In this document: positions 7,815 through 16,807 of the stretch, in pieces
How the letters are laid out: every line of letters begins with the position of its first letter
Numbering within the stretch: position 1 is the first letter of the stretch
Assembly (NCBI GenBank): GCA_016706405.1
Contig: JADJJT010000002.1
Coordinates: 248,001 to 312,000, forward strand
Direction of reading: 5' to 3'
Origin: Sphingobacteriales bacterium
Lineage (GTDB): Bacteria; Bacteroidota; Bacteroidia; Chitinophagales; UBA2359
DNA: 64,000 bases
Position numbers and translations under genes: made by a program
The notes under the pieces: model-generated
Database searches by the model: none
What the model was told of the DNA's origin: nothing
What the model saw: the letters and a program-made list of their open reading frames with translations, nothing else

Positions 7815-9038
7815 GTGAACTTACCTTTGTTTATAACCCGCCGGATGGCTTTAGGCAATTTTCGCTCTTTTTCGGGGTTTATTGTTCGTATTGCTATTTT
7901 GGCGGTAGCACTTTCTATTAGCGTAATGATAATAGCAACGGCTATGGTAAACGGGTTTCAGCGCGAAATAAGCAATAAACTATTTGGGTTTTTAGGACAC
8001 GTACAAATTAGCTCGTTTAAAGGTGGCGGTGGTTACGATGATGCTGCACCGATTGCCAAAAATCAGCCCTACTTAACTACAATAGATACAATGACCAATA
8101 TTAGGCACGTGCAGGCTTATGCGCGTAAGGCCGGCATTATTACCACCGAAGGCAATTTTGAAGGAATTGTTCTTAAAGGTGTTGACACTGATTTTGATTG
8201 GTCATTTTTTGAAAAATATATAGTATCCGGAAAAACATTTACTATTAACGACACCTCAAAAAGCAATTTAATTTTATTGTCGCAAATTACAGCTAACCGA
8301 ATGCACTTTTCGGTTGGCGACAGTATAACGGTTCGTTTTGTTCAAAACCCGCCGCGTGCGCGCAGGTTTATTATTGCCGGCATTTATAATACAGGCATGG
8401 AAGAATACGACGAGCGATACGCATTGGTTGATATTAAACATATCCAAAAACTAAACGAAGGATGGCAGCCCCAAGATATTGGCGGATTTGAGGTTTTTTT
8501 AAACGATATCAATCAATTGGATGCCACCAGCGATGCCATTTACAATATAGTTCCACAAGACCAAATTGCCCAAAACCTAAAAAGTATTGACCCTAATATT
8601 TTTGAATGGCTAAACCTGCAAAACATGAACGAGGTGGTAATTATCGTACTCATGCTAATTGTTGCAGTTATAAACATGATTACAGCTTTGCTCATCTTAA
8701 TTTTAGAACGAACTAATATGATTGGCGTACTAAAAGCCTTGGGCGCAACAAACTGGAGCGTAAGAAAGATATTTTTGTATAATGCCGCCATTATTGCAAG
8801 CATAGGGCTTGTTTTGGGCAATATTGCCGGATTAGGGCTTTGTTGGTTGCAGCAAAAATTTGGATTTATTACCCTGCCCGAAGAGTCGTATTATATTAGC
8901 ACCGCCCCAATTGCTATTGATTGGTTTGCTATAGCCGTCTTAAATATTGGTACGCTGCTTATTTGTGTTTTAGTATTGCTGTTGCCAACCTGGTTAGTTA
9001 CAAAAATAGAACCCGTAAAAGCCATTAAATTTCAATAA
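7815..9038 (+). CDS. ABC transporter permease, FtsX/LolE-like
   Basis: A 407-residue inner-membrane protein. It has one N-terminal membrane segment (about residues 22-45), a long extracytoplasmic region of the MacB/LolE type (about 46-270) and three C-terminal segments forming the FtsX domain, with the typical LILERTNMIGVLKALGATNWSVRKIF coupling stretch. In the Lol system such permeases work with a LolD ATPase to release lipoproteins from the inner membrane. No ATPase is adjacent, so the partner must be encoded elsewhere and another FtsX-type export role is possible. The start is GTG (7815); no ATG fits the conserved N-terminus. Confidence 0.85.
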   Translation: MNLPLFITRRMALGNFRSFSGFIVRIAILAVALSISVMIIATAMVNGFQREISNKLFGFLGHVQISSFKGGGGYDDAAPIAKNQPYLTTIDTMTNIRHVQAYARKAGIITTEGNFEGIVLKGVDTDFDWSFFEKYIVSGKTFTINDTSKSNLILLSQITANRMHFSVGDSITVRFVQNPPRARRFIIAGIYNTGMEEYDERYALVDIKHIQKLNEGWQPQDIGGFEVFLNDINQLDATSDAIYNIVPQDQIAQNLKSIDPNIFEWLNLQNMNEVVIIVLMLIVAVINMITALLILILERTNMIGVLKALGATNWSVRKIFLYNAAIIASIGLVLGNIAGLGLCWLQQKFGFITLPEESYYISTAPIAIDWFAIAVLNIGTLLICVLVLLLPTWLVTKIEPVKAIKFQ

Positions 9039-9143
9039 ATAAACAAGTTGTACAAAGCAATATTACCTCGAAAATATTTGTTTAATATTGTATAGAAATA
9101 GGACAATAGTAGTTTTGATTTTAAACTTATTCGTTATCAGCTT

Positions 9144-9151
9144 TATTTTTG
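9144..9151 (+). promoter_or_regulatory. Possible -7 element (TATTTTTG) for rnpA-yidD
   Basis: Matches TAnnTTTG 68 bases before the rnpA start, but in a T-rich region where chance matches are easy. Confidence 0.3.
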
Positions 9152-9218
9152 CTCTTGTGCGTGGCACATTTTTTTATCCGGATATTTTTTAACTCTAAAA
9201 AAACATCATCGAACCAGC

Positions 9219-9692
9219 TTGAAAAAATACCCACTACAGCGCAAGGTTAGTTTAAAGAATAAAACTGCAATTACCAACCTGTTTGAAAATGGAAAGGCAA
9301 AAAAACTGCATCCGGTAAAAATAATTTGGAGCGCGGCCCCAGCCCGGCAAATGCTTGATTTTCAAGTTTTATTTGTAGTGCCTAAACGTTATTTTCGTCA
9401 TGCAGTAGCCCGCAACAGGGCAAAACGTTTGTTGCGCGAAGCATTTAGGTTAAACCAAAACCTGCTTTCACCCCAGCATAACAATAGTCAGTACATTAAC
9501 GAGGGTGGTATGGTACTTTATAGCGAACCATTACCTAAAATTATTATAGCTTTGTGCTATGTAGCACCTAAATTATTGCCTTTTGAACAAATTGTCAACA
9601 TAGTTGCTCATCTTTTAACACATGTTTACCAAAACTGTATTGTAAACAAATCTATATTATTAGATGATGAAACTAATAAACCAATTATTTAA
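9219..9692 (+). CDS. rnpA: Ribonuclease P protein component
   Basis: A 157-residue basic protein carrying the RnpA signature: KHV-like FVVPKRYFRHAVARNRAKRLLREAFR, where the R-N-R core binds P RNA, preceded by an FENGKAKKLHPVKIIW strand. RnpA assists the RNase P ribozyme in removing 5' leaders from pre-tRNAs. It begins with TTG at 9219; the reading MKKYPLQRKVSLKNK matches the usual N-terminus and no upstream ATG is in frame. It is somewhat longer than typical, with an extended C-terminus that overlaps yidD by 29 bases. dnaA and rpmH, frequent neighbours in other bacteria, are absent here. Confidence 0.92.
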   Translation: MKKYPLQRKVSLKNKTAITNLFENGKAKKLHPVKIIWSAAPARQMLDFQVLFVVPKRYFRHAVARNRAKRLLREAFRLNQNLLSPQHNNSQYINEGGMVLYSEPLPKIIIALCYVAPKLLPFEQIVNIVAHLLTHVYQNCIVNKSILLDDETNKPII

Positions 9693-9918
9693 ACCAATTA
9701 ATTGGCTGTTGAGCAGTATTTTTTTATTGCTTATTAAAGTTTATCAACTGTTTATTTCGCCTTTATTAGGGCCATCTTGCCGGTACACCCCCACTTGCTC
9801 GCGGTATGCAGCACAGGCAATTAAAAAATATGGGCCGTTTAAAGGCGGCTTTATGGCTTTGCGGCGTATATTGCGTTGCCACCCGTGGGGGGGGCATGGC
9901 CATGATCCGGTGCCTTAA
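9664..9918 (+). CDS. yidD: Membrane protein insertion efficiency factor YidD
   Basis: An 84-residue protein with the full YidD core: an N-terminal amphipathic/hydrophobic helix (LLSSIFLLLIKVYQLFISPLLG), then PSCRYTPTCSRYA with its conserved cysteines, AIKKYGPFKGG and the C-terminal RILRCHPWGGHGHDPVP. YidD sits on the inner membrane near the YidC insertase and aids membrane protein insertion. It overlaps the end of rnpA, so the pair is translationally coupled, as in many bacteria. The start could be either of two adjacent ATGs (9664 or 9667). Confidence 0.93.
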   Translation: MMKLINQLFKPINWLLSSIFLLLIKVYQLFISPLLGPSCRYTPTCSRYAAQAIKKYGPFKGGFMALRRILRCHPWGGHGHDPVP

Positions 9919-9980
9919 TATTTTTGAGCAAAAATATTTTTAGAAAAAATTTTTTCGTACAAATTTTAGTATAATAACCT

Positions 9981-9988
9981 TATCTTTG
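9981..9988 (+). promoter_or_regulatory. -7 element (TATCTTTG) for the PQQ-MltD fusion gene
   Basis: Exact consensus, about 110 bases before the start at 10099. An A/T-rich leader follows. Confidence 0.6.
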
Positions 9989-10098
9989 CCAACAAAACTT
10001 AGTTTTTTATTATAAAACGATAATAAAAAAAATGTAAAAAGTAAAAGTGCGCCATAACACCTTAGTCAAATTTTAAAAAGTTTAAAACTTACCTTCTT

Positions 10099-12066
10099 AT
10101 GTTTGTTTTTAAAGGCAATTTTTGCCCACGGTTTACCCAATATTGCTTAATTTGGGTTGTTCTATTAGTATTATGGCTTGCCCCAAACATGATGGTGATG
10201 ACCTATGGCCAGCAGAGTGGTAATACACAAGCAAAATCAAAATTCACCAATTCTGATGCCCCAACCTTGGTGCCCGAAAACCCCTTTGACCGCTCATCAA
10301 CACCGGCAACACTAAACCCGAATAAAATATCAACTACAGACGCTTGTAGTCAAACACCAATTGTTGGCCAAAATAAGGTTTACTCGGCCATTGGTTTAAA
10401 AATTACTTGCCAAGAATCCAAAACAGGTAATTTAGTTTGGACGCAAACACTTAAAAGTGATTTTGTAAATTCCGGACTTTTGTTAGTTTCTGAAATTGAT
10501 AAAATTTTTGCCAACTGTAATAATGACAGTTTGTATTGTTTTGACTCAGAAAACGGCCAAATACTTTGGAAAATTCCAACCGGAGGTAATTGCAGTCAAA
10601 TGACCTACAAACAAGGCGGTTTGTATTTTACCTGCTGTGGCGATGCCTCATTATATGCCATAGATGCTAAATCGGGCCAACAAAAATGGAACGTTACCCA
10701 ACCGGCACAAGCGCCATTGAATCAGGTAATAACCAGTTTGCCAACCGAATCCAAGCAAAACAATACTATCCAACCAACAACAACTATTGCGGCCAATACT
10801 AATAAAACTACCGCAACAACCACACCAACCGCTGCTGTAACACCACCCAAAGCCGTTTCACAGCCGGCAGTATCAAAACCGGCTAAAAAATTATTATTAG
10901 GTGGTGAATTTGATTGGGATGCCATGACTTTAACAGCATCGGCAGATATAGACCATTTGAACGAAGACCTAATTTATGCAAATTATATTGAGCAGCACAG
11001 TTTAGCGCAAGCGCCATTATTTGAAGGTTACAGTCGTCAAAATACACATGGCCTTCAATTATATCCTACAAACATCTATGCCCAAAGGTTAGCCGTATTG
11101 CCAACTGTTATTCCAATGGAGTATAATGAATATGTAAAATACTTTATAGATTTGTACGTTGGCTCAAAACGCGACCAGGTAAGCCGCATGTTGGGCCGTG
11201 CATCTCATTATTTTCCAATGGTCGAAGAGGTATTGGCAAGACATGGCCTGCCTATTGAGTTAAAATGTATTCCGGTAATTGAATCGGCTATGTCGCCAAA
11301 TGCCCGCTCTGAAAATGGCCGTATGGGCATGTGGATGCTTCCGTACCGGCTTGCACAACGCTATGGTTTAGAAACAAACTCGTATGTTGATGAACGCTGC
11401 GACCCGATATTAGCCAGTGAAGTAGCCGCCAAACATTTAAAATACTTATATGAGCGTTACCAAAACTGGTATTTAGCAATAGCAGCCTTTAATAGTGGCG
11501 AGGGAGCCGTAGATAAAGCCCTGCGCGAAACATCGAGCCGCAATTTTTGGGAAGTAATACGTTTTTTGCCTCCCGACAACCAAGGCTATCTTCCCTTGTT
11601 TATTGCCGCTAATTACATTATCAATTACCATTTAGAGCACGATATTGCACATAATAACCCCCCTTATCTATTTTATTTAACCGATACCGTACAAGTGCGC
11701 AATCTGCCAATTTCGTTGGCCGAAGCAGCAAAAAATATTGATATGGATTACGATGAATTGCGCTTCTTAAACCCAGCACTGCTCGATGGCTTAATTCCAT
11801 TTGCCACAAAACCTTACGCGCTAAATTTGCCCATAAACAAAGTTGGTTTGTTTATGACCTACTACAATTCGTTGCGCAACAAAACGACAAGTATGGCGGT
11901 AAACAGCAATAGCTATGATATGCGCCTAAACCCATATAGCGTTTGGAATTACAATATGAACAACTACTCCGTATTGAACGCACAGCCAATGAATTACAAA
12001 GATTCGGGTAAAACGGTACGAGATAACCGACCCAAACGTGCCACTACCTCCTCAGGAAACCGATGA
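10099..12066 (+). CDS. PQQ-like beta-propeller fused to an MltD-type lytic transglycosylase
   Basis: A 655-residue exported protein. After an N-terminal hydrophobic signal (about residues 15-35), residues about 100-195 hold PQQ-like propeller blades, shown by repeated W/Y-F-x-A-x-x-G motifs such as YCFDSENGQILWKI and YAIDAKSGQQKWNV. A Thr/Gln/Pro-rich linker (about 210-265) leads to an SLT/GH23 domain (about 330-520). The catalytic Glu395 lies in PVIESAMSPNARSENGRMGMWM, followed by YGL and by AAFNSGEGAVDKAL. The C-terminus matches the family's post-catalytic region; I see no clear LysM. GH23 enzymes cleave peptidoglycan to 1,6-anhydro muropeptides. Three features are unusual: the propeller fusion, the incomplete blade number (about three) and replacement of the usual GLWQFMP by GMWMLPY. 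Confidence 0.8.
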   Translation: MFVFKGNFCPRFTQYCLIWVVLLVLWLAPNMMVMTYGQQSGNTQAKSKFTNSDAPTLVPENPFDRSSTPATLNPNKISTTDACSQTPIVGQNKVYSAIGLKITCQESKTGNLVWTQTLKSDFVNSGLLLVSEIDKIFANCNNDSLYCFDSENGQILWKIPTGGNCSQMTYKQGGLYFTCCGDASLYAIDAKSGQQKWNVTQPAQAPLNQVITSLPTESKQNNTIQPTTTIAANTNKTTATTTPTAAVTPPKAVSQPAVSKPAKKLLLGGEFDWDAMTLTASADIDHLNEDLIYANYIEQHSLAQAPLFEGYSRQNTHGLQLYPTNIYAQRLAVLPTVIPMEYNEYVKYFIDLYVGSKRDQVSRMLGRASHYFPMVEEVLARHGLPIELKCIPVIESAMSPNARSENGRMGMWMLPYRLAQRYGLETNSYVDERCDPILASEVAAKHLKYLYERYQNWYLAIAAFNSGEGAVDKALRETSSRNFWEVIRFLPPDNQGYLPLFIAANYIINYHLEHDIAHNNPPYLFYLTDTVQVRNLPISLAEAAKNIDMDYDELRFLNPALLDGLIPFATKPYALNLPINKVGLFMTYYNSLRNKTTSMAVNSNSYDMRLNPYSVWNYNMNNYSVLNAQPMNYKDSGKTVRDNRPKRATTSSGNR

Positions 12067-12124
12067 GTAAAATAAATAAATAATGACGAGATTGCGATTG
12101 AAATATCTTTTTTTCAACAATTAA

Positions 12125-12682
12125 ATGCGCCCAATATTATTTATTGACCGAGATGGTACTTTAATTCATGAGCCGCAAGGAAATGATTTCCGGATAAGAA
12201 GTTTACAACAATTACAGCTATTACCCAATGTGATTCCTGTTCTACAACAACTACTTATCCGGAATTTTTATGACCTCGTATTAGTTACCAACCAAGATGG
12301 GTTAGGTACTCCGTTTTATCCGGAAAACGATTTTTTTCCCATCCATCAACATTTAATGGATACGTTAAAAAATGCCGGAATTTGTTTTGTTGAACAATGT
12401 ATTGACCGTAGCTACGCACATGAACAGTTGCCTACCCGCAAACCTTTTACCGGAAGAGTGCAACATTATGCAAACAACCCTGATTTTGACTACAAAAACT
12501 CGTTTGTTATTGGAGACAGCCCCGCAGACGTGGGCTTGGCCGCCAACTTGGGCATTGGGGCTATATGGCTTTGGCACCCCTATAACGCCAATACCGAACT
12601 GCCACCAAAATGGCAACAAGCAGTAGTACTACGGCCAAAATCATGGGACGAAATAGCCAATTTTTTGATTAGACCTATTTAA
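12125..12682 (+). CDS. Histidinol-phosphatase (HisB N-terminal type), HAD superfamily
   Basis: A 185-residue HAD phosphatase. Motif I is FIDRDGTL with nucleophile Asp8 and acid/base Asp10, motif II is VTNQDGLG and the Mg-binding motif is FVIGDSPADVGLA. The CIDRSYAHEQLPTRKPFTGR segment matches the HisB phosphatase domain more than the GmhB heptose-bisphosphatases, which carry a clear C-x-H zinc loop here. In the bifunctional HisB this domain converts histidinol phosphate to histidinol. The imidazoleglycerol-phosphate dehydratase half is missing and no other his gene is nearby, so the substrate should be treated as probable only. Confidence 0.7.
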   Translation: MRPILFIDRDGTLIHEPQGNDFRIRSLQQLQLLPNVIPVLQQLLIRNFYDLVLVTNQDGLGTPFYPENDFFPIHQHLMDTLKNAGICFVEQCIDRSYAHEQLPTRKPFTGRVQHYANNPDFDYKNSFVIGDSPADVGLAANLGIGAIWLWHPYNANTELPPKWQQAVVLRPKSWDEIANFLIRPI

Positions 12683-12714
12683 TATACGCTCATTCACCAA
12701 TTAGACAGTTATTA

Positions 12715-13224
12715 GTGAACCCTATAGACATTGTAATTTTAGCGGCATTTTTTATGGGTGTATTTAAAGGGTTTTATACCGGACTTGCCGGCCCTTTGTT
12801 AAATATACTGAAATGGGTGCTTATTGTAATTTTTACCCTTAAATGTTGGTATTTGGGTGTTGTAGCTTTAAAAGCAATAGGCTTAGGCAATATGGCTTCA
12901 CCAGTATTGGCAGCTATAATTACTGGCATTTTAGCTATAACTGCTTTTAGGTTGTTTGTGTCTATGGTTGGTTATTATGTAAACTCGCGCAGTATGCGTT
13001 GGGTAAATCGATTTTTAGGCCTCCTATTTTGGGCGTTTTGTTTTGTTTTGGCTACCGCTTGGGCATTAAACGTGCTTAATAATTTGGGTTTAATTAGCGC
13101 CTATCTCGCACAGTCAAGTTTATACCAGTTGGTACAACCTTTGCCAGTTATAACAATTAACGCAGTTGTACCAGCTTTAACAGAAATATGGAATTTTTTA
13201 CAAACCTTGATAAATTCTTTATAA
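12715..13224 (+). CDS. CvpA family protein
   Basis: A 169-residue membrane protein with four hydrophobic segments and the CvpA pattern MNPIDIVILAAFFMGVFKGFYTGLAG, a glycine-rich first helix-loop. It begins with GTG (12715), 32 bases after the HisB-like gene, suggesting one transcript. It is a clearer CvpA member than the gene at 5359, with which it shares the MNPxDI start. The family is linked to envelope integrity and colicin V export; the molecular function is unknown. Confidence 0.78.
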   Translation: MNPIDIVILAAFFMGVFKGFYTGLAGPLLNILKWVLIVIFTLKCWYLGVVALKAIGLGNMASPVLAAIITGILAITAFRLFVSMVGYYVNSRSMRWVNRFLGLLFWAFCFVLATAWALNVLNNLGLISAYLAQSSLYQLVQPLPVITINAVVPALTEIWNFLQTLINSL

Positions 13225-13382
13225 ATCGAGGTGTAAGGGCTGTTAAACTACATTTTTTATCCGGATATAGCTGCTTTGCCAACAAACAATAGCAGCGAGG
13301 TTTATATTTTTTGTATATTTACCCCTTGTTTTTAAACGCTATAAAAAAGTTATAACTACCATCCAATAAATAATAATACAAT

Positions 13383-14141
13383 ATGCAGTTATCAATACAG
13401 CACGAGGGCGAGTTTAAATACGTTGAGCAAGGCGAAGGTAAAATATTAATGTTGCTACATGGTTTGTTTGGCGCACTAAGCAATTTTGCCGGATTAATTG
13501 ACCATTTTGGCCACGCCTATAAAATTGTAGTGCCTATTTTACCCATTTACGACTCGAAAAAATTTCGCCCCGGTATTAATGATTTGGTAGATTATGTAGA
13601 GCGGTTTGTAGCGCATAAAGGCTACACGCAAATAAATTTGCTGGGCAACTCGTTAGGTGGGCACATAGCACAGTTGTTCACTTTAAGGCAACAACACTTG
13701 GTTAAAAGTTTGATATTAACGGGTAGCTCGGGGCTATTTGAAAACTCATTTGGCGATACTTTTCCAAGGCGGGGCGACTACGAGTACATTAAAAATAAAA
13801 CAGCCTTAACTTTCTACGACCCTAATACCGCCACCAAAGAACTAGTAGATGAAGTATATGATATTGTAAACCGTTTAGATTATGCAATTAGGGTGGTGTC
13901 GGTTGCAAAATCGGCTATACGCTATAATATGAAAGACCAACTGCCTGCTATTAAAGTGCCAACCTTGCTAATTTGGGGCACACACGATAATGTTACCCCC
14001 CCATTTGTAGCCGACGAGTTTAAAAAATTGTTGCCAAACGCCCAACTAATATGGATGGACAAAACCGGCCACGCACCCATGATGGAGCGCCCCGATGAGT
14101 TTAATATCCATTTAGCCAAATTTTTAAGTGAACAAGGTTAA
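13383..14141 (+). CDS. Alpha/beta hydrolase
   Basis: A 252-residue single-domain alpha/beta hydrolase. The triad reads Ser90 in GNSLGGH, Asp202 in WGTHDNVTP and His230 in TGHAPMMERP. LLHGLFGALSNF carries the HG oxyanion motif. There is no signal sequence, so it is cytoplasmic. Sequence similarity to MhpC/BioH-like esterases is general and does not define a substrate. It converges with coaBC. Confidence 0.85.
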   Translation: MQLSIQHEGEFKYVEQGEGKILMLLHGLFGALSNFAGLIDHFGHAYKIVVPILPIYDSKKFRPGINDLVDYVERFVAHKGYTQINLLGNSLGGHIAQLFTLRQQHLVKSLILTGSSGLFENSFGDTFPRRGDYEYIKNKTALTFYDPNTATKELVDEVYDIVNRLDYAIRVVSVAKSAIRYNMKDQLPAIKVPTLLIWGTHDNVTPPFVADEFKKLLPNAQLIWMDKTGHAPMMERPDEFNIHLAKFLSEQG

Positions 14142-14269
14142 ACTCGTTTTAACAATTTACTTTTTTTAGAATTTAGCAGTATAATCCGGATTTAAAAAAA
14201 TAAATGAACCTCCTAAGTTTAAAGTAATGATGTTTATTTTGGTCAAAATAGGTTTGTTTAAGCTAATTT

Positions 14270-15490
14270 TCAAGCAATTGAATCGGCAATTTTGTCTAAT
14301 ATTTCTAAGGCAACCGCTGTTTTAGGCAATAAAGGCAAGGCTATGGGTGCAGCATTTGGCAAAATAAAACTTATTTTATTGGTATCATGGCCAAAACCAG
14401 CGCCGGCATCGCGCAGCGAGTTTAGTACAATTAAGTCGGCGTTTTTGATTTGTAATTTTTTTTGAGCGTAGCTTACTTCATCGTTTGTTTCTAAGGCAAA
14501 GCCTACTACAAATTGCCCGGCTTTTTTATGTAGGCCACAATAGGCCAAAATATCGGCGGTTTTAGTTAGAGGAATGGTAAGGCCGCCTTCGGTTTTTTTA
14601 ATTTTTTGTTCGCTCACCTGCTCAGGGGTATAATCGCTAACGGCAGCCGATAAAATTGCAATTTGTGTTTGCCCAAATAATTTGATAGCTGCTTGATACA
14701 TTTGATCGGCTGTTTCGACTGTAATTAGCGTTAAATTATCAGCTGGTTGTGGCCGTAAATTGGTTGGCCCCAATACTAAGGTAACTTGTGCGCCTAAGGC
14801 AGTTGCGGTTTGGGCTAAGGCAATGCCCATTTTGCCCGATGACCTATTGCCTATAAAACGAACAGGGTCTATTGGCTCGTAGGTAGGGCCGGCGGTGATA
14901 AGGAGTTTTTTTCCGGATAATTTAGCTATAATATCCGGATGCTGTTGCCGCATAAAAAATGTCTCTAAATAAGTTACAATTTCTTCGGGCTCGGCCATAC
15001 GCCCATCGCCTACCAATCCGCTTGCCAAAAAACCATGCGCCACGGGTATAATATGGTTGCCATAGCTTTTTAGTTTGGCAATATTAGCTTGCGTAGCCGG
15101 GTGATGCCACATATCAACATCCATTGCCGGAGCCAAAACAACAGGGCACCGGGCCGAGAGGTAGGTGGCAGCTAAAACATCGTTGCAAAGGCCGGTTGCC
15201 AACCGCGACATAACACTTGCCGAGGCGGGTGCAATTAGCACTACATCAGCCCACAACCCTAAATGAACATGATTGTTCCAAACAGCAGTGTCGGAGTTAT
15301 AAAATTGGGTTATAACTTCGTGGTTTGTAAGAGTTGACAGGGTAAGCGGCGTAATAAACGAACAAGCACCGGGTGTCATTATAACACGCACCTGAGCACC
15401 GTGTTTTACTAATAAACGCGCTAAAACTGCCGCTTTGTAGGCAGCAATACTGCCGCAAATGCCTAATAAAATTTTTTTACCTTGTATCAA
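14270..15490 (-). CDS. coaBC: Bifunctional phosphopantothenoylcysteine decarboxylase / phosphopantothenate-cysteine ligase
   Basis: A 406-residue protein with both halves of CoaBC, two consecutive steps of coenzyme A synthesis. The N-terminal flavin-dependent CoaC part (about 1-185) shows GICGSIAAYKA, the NHVHLGLWADVVLIAPASA region with the catalytic His, and LAPAMDVDMW. The last replaces the textbook PAMNxxMW with an Asp. The C-terminal CoaB part (about 190-406) shows ITAGPTYEPIDPVRFIGNRSSGKMG and the EQKIKK motif. Cytoplasmic. gldB lies 33 bases upstream in the same direction. Confidence 0.94.
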   Translation of the reverse strand: MIQGKKILLGICGSIAAYKAAVLARLLVKHGAQVRVIMTPGACSFITPLTLSTLTNHEVITQFYNSDTAVWNNHVHLGLWADVVLIAPASASVMSRLATGLCNDVLAATYLSARCPVVLAPAMDVDMWHHPATQANIAKLKSYGNHIIPVAHGFLASGLVGDGRMAEPEEIVTYLETFFMRQQHPDIIAKLSGKKLLITAGPTYEPIDPVRFIGNRSSGKMGIALAQTATALGAQVTLVLGPTNLRPQPADNLTLITVETADQMYQAAIKLFGQTQIAILSAAVSDYTPEQVSEQKIKKTEGGLTIPLTKTADILAYCGLHKKAGQFVVGFALETNDEVSYAQKKLQIKNADLIVLNSLRDAGAGFGHDTNKISFILPNAAPIALPLLPKTAVALEILDKIADSIA

Positions 15491-15523
15491 ATTGCAATAT
15501 GATTGGACTGATGTTGAGCAAAT

Positions 15524-16639
15524 TTATTCTAATTTAGGTTTGTATTTCGACTCAGTTAAAATTTGCTGCCCGTTGTTGTGCAGGCGCATTAATTCGCTGA
15601 GGTTGTTAGCTGCATTAGGGTTTTGTTTGAGATAGGCTTTTATAATTTGCCAGCCCACCCATGCACTAATTTTTCCGGGCGATTGGGGCGGCATTTCATT
15701 GGTAGTGGGGGCCTCGTTTACAAATTTAAAAAAGTCGTGGTAATTGGCATTAAAGAGCAGTTCTTTGTCAATAAAAAATGTCCAAATATTAGCTTCTTCT
15801 TGTTGGCACCATTCAAGTTGCTGGGCGGTATAACCAATTTTTAGGGTATCGGGGGTTTTGGGTAAAACGGCATCTAATAAATAAAGAATTTTGCCTTGGT
15901 AAACCATGTAGTCAATTAGTTTTAGGCTGCTTTTATCTTTCTCTGAGGGAGCAATTGGGAAAATGCCTTGTAAATAAGCTTGCATAGCCATAGGCGTTAT
16001 GTAGGGAGGCTCGGCACGGCGCGACAGGTATTCCGGAATATTAACTTCGCGCATCCGGTAAACATCAAAATTCCGGCCTAAAAACATATCTAAATTTATA
16101 CCTAACATGGCGCTATCAACGGTTAATACGGCAGGCCCAAAAGTTGATATATGGCTAAATACTTGCTTTGGAATACTTCGATTTGGAAACAAACGCTGGT
16201 AGTTTGCAAATGCTGCGGTAAGTTCGGCTTCGAGTTGGGATAGGTTTGGAAATTTTTCTTGGGTGGTTTGGTAAAGCCCACGTACATCGGAATTAGAGAT
16301 AAATCCTTTTAAGGCGTAAAGATAATTTTCGCCGGGGTCGTTTATGCCCCCCCATTGCATTATTTGCTCGGAAAATAACGGAAAAATATCCGGATATTGC
16401 TGAATTAATGCCTTTACGCTTGGCACATAATTGCCAGCACTCGTATCAACCGTAAACAGGGCTTGCTCAAATCGTTTAATTTTAATTTGGCTGCTGTTAG
16501 TATTATTTGCTGTATTTGCGGTGGTATCAGGCTGTTTTTGATTACAACTACTACTGCTAAAAATAAGGGCTATTATTAGGCAAAATGCAAAGCAAACAAC
16601 TAAACAATTGGCAGTATTTGAAGTGACTTTGGTTGGCAT
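15524..16639 (-). CDS. gldB: Gliding motility lipoprotein GldB
   Basis: A 371-residue lipoprotein: a long hydrophobic signal ending in FSSSSC with lipidation Cys32, then the GldB body. Recognised stretches are KRFEQALFTVD, PDIFPLFSEQIMQWGG, the central VDSAMLGINLDMFLG, a YMVYQGKILYLLDAVLP segment and the C-terminal PGKISAWVGWQIIKAYL. GldB was found as a gene required for Bacteroidota gliding; gliding uses the T9SS motor. Related proteins occur in non-gliding members, so motility is not proved. No other gld gene is in the window. Its -7 element is at 16686-16693. Confidence 0.88.
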   Translation of the reverse strand: MPTKVTSNTANCLVVCFAFCLIIALIFSSSSCNQKQPDTTANTANNTNSSQIKIKRFEQALFTVDTSAGNYVPSVKALIQQYPDIFPLFSEQIMQWGGINDPGENYLYALKGFISNSDVRGLYQTTQEKFPNLSQLEAELTAAFANYQRLFPNRSIPKQVFSHISTFGPAVLTVDSAMLGINLDMFLGRNFDVYRMREVNIPEYLSRRAEPPYITPMAMQAYLQGIFPIAPSEKDKSSLKLIDYMVYQGKILYLLDAVLPKTPDTLKIGYTAQQLEWCQQEEANIWTFFIDKELLFNANYHDFFKFVNEAPTTNEMPPQSPGKISAWVGWQIIKAYLKQNPNAANNLSELMRLHNNGQQILTESKYKPKLE

Positions 16640-16685
16640 AAAGGGTCTGAATAGACGGTAAATTACTAATTATTTTATTAAAGCA

Positions 16686-16693
16686 CAAAATTA
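16686..16693 (-). promoter_or_regulatory. -7 element for gldB-coaBC
   Basis: CAAAATTA on the + strand, so TAATTTTG on the coding strand, 46 bases before the gldB start. A near-consensus rightward element (TTACTTTG, 16715-16722) for the barrel protein lies close by, making this a compact divergent promoter region. Confidence 0.5.
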
Positions 16694-16807
16694 ATTCAAG
16701 CAAACGAGTTATTATTACTTTGCTTGGGTGCAACTAACAAAAAATGTCGTAAAATTGTTGCATCGTATTTTACAATTTAACTTATCAAACCCAACTTTAG
16801 TAAATTC

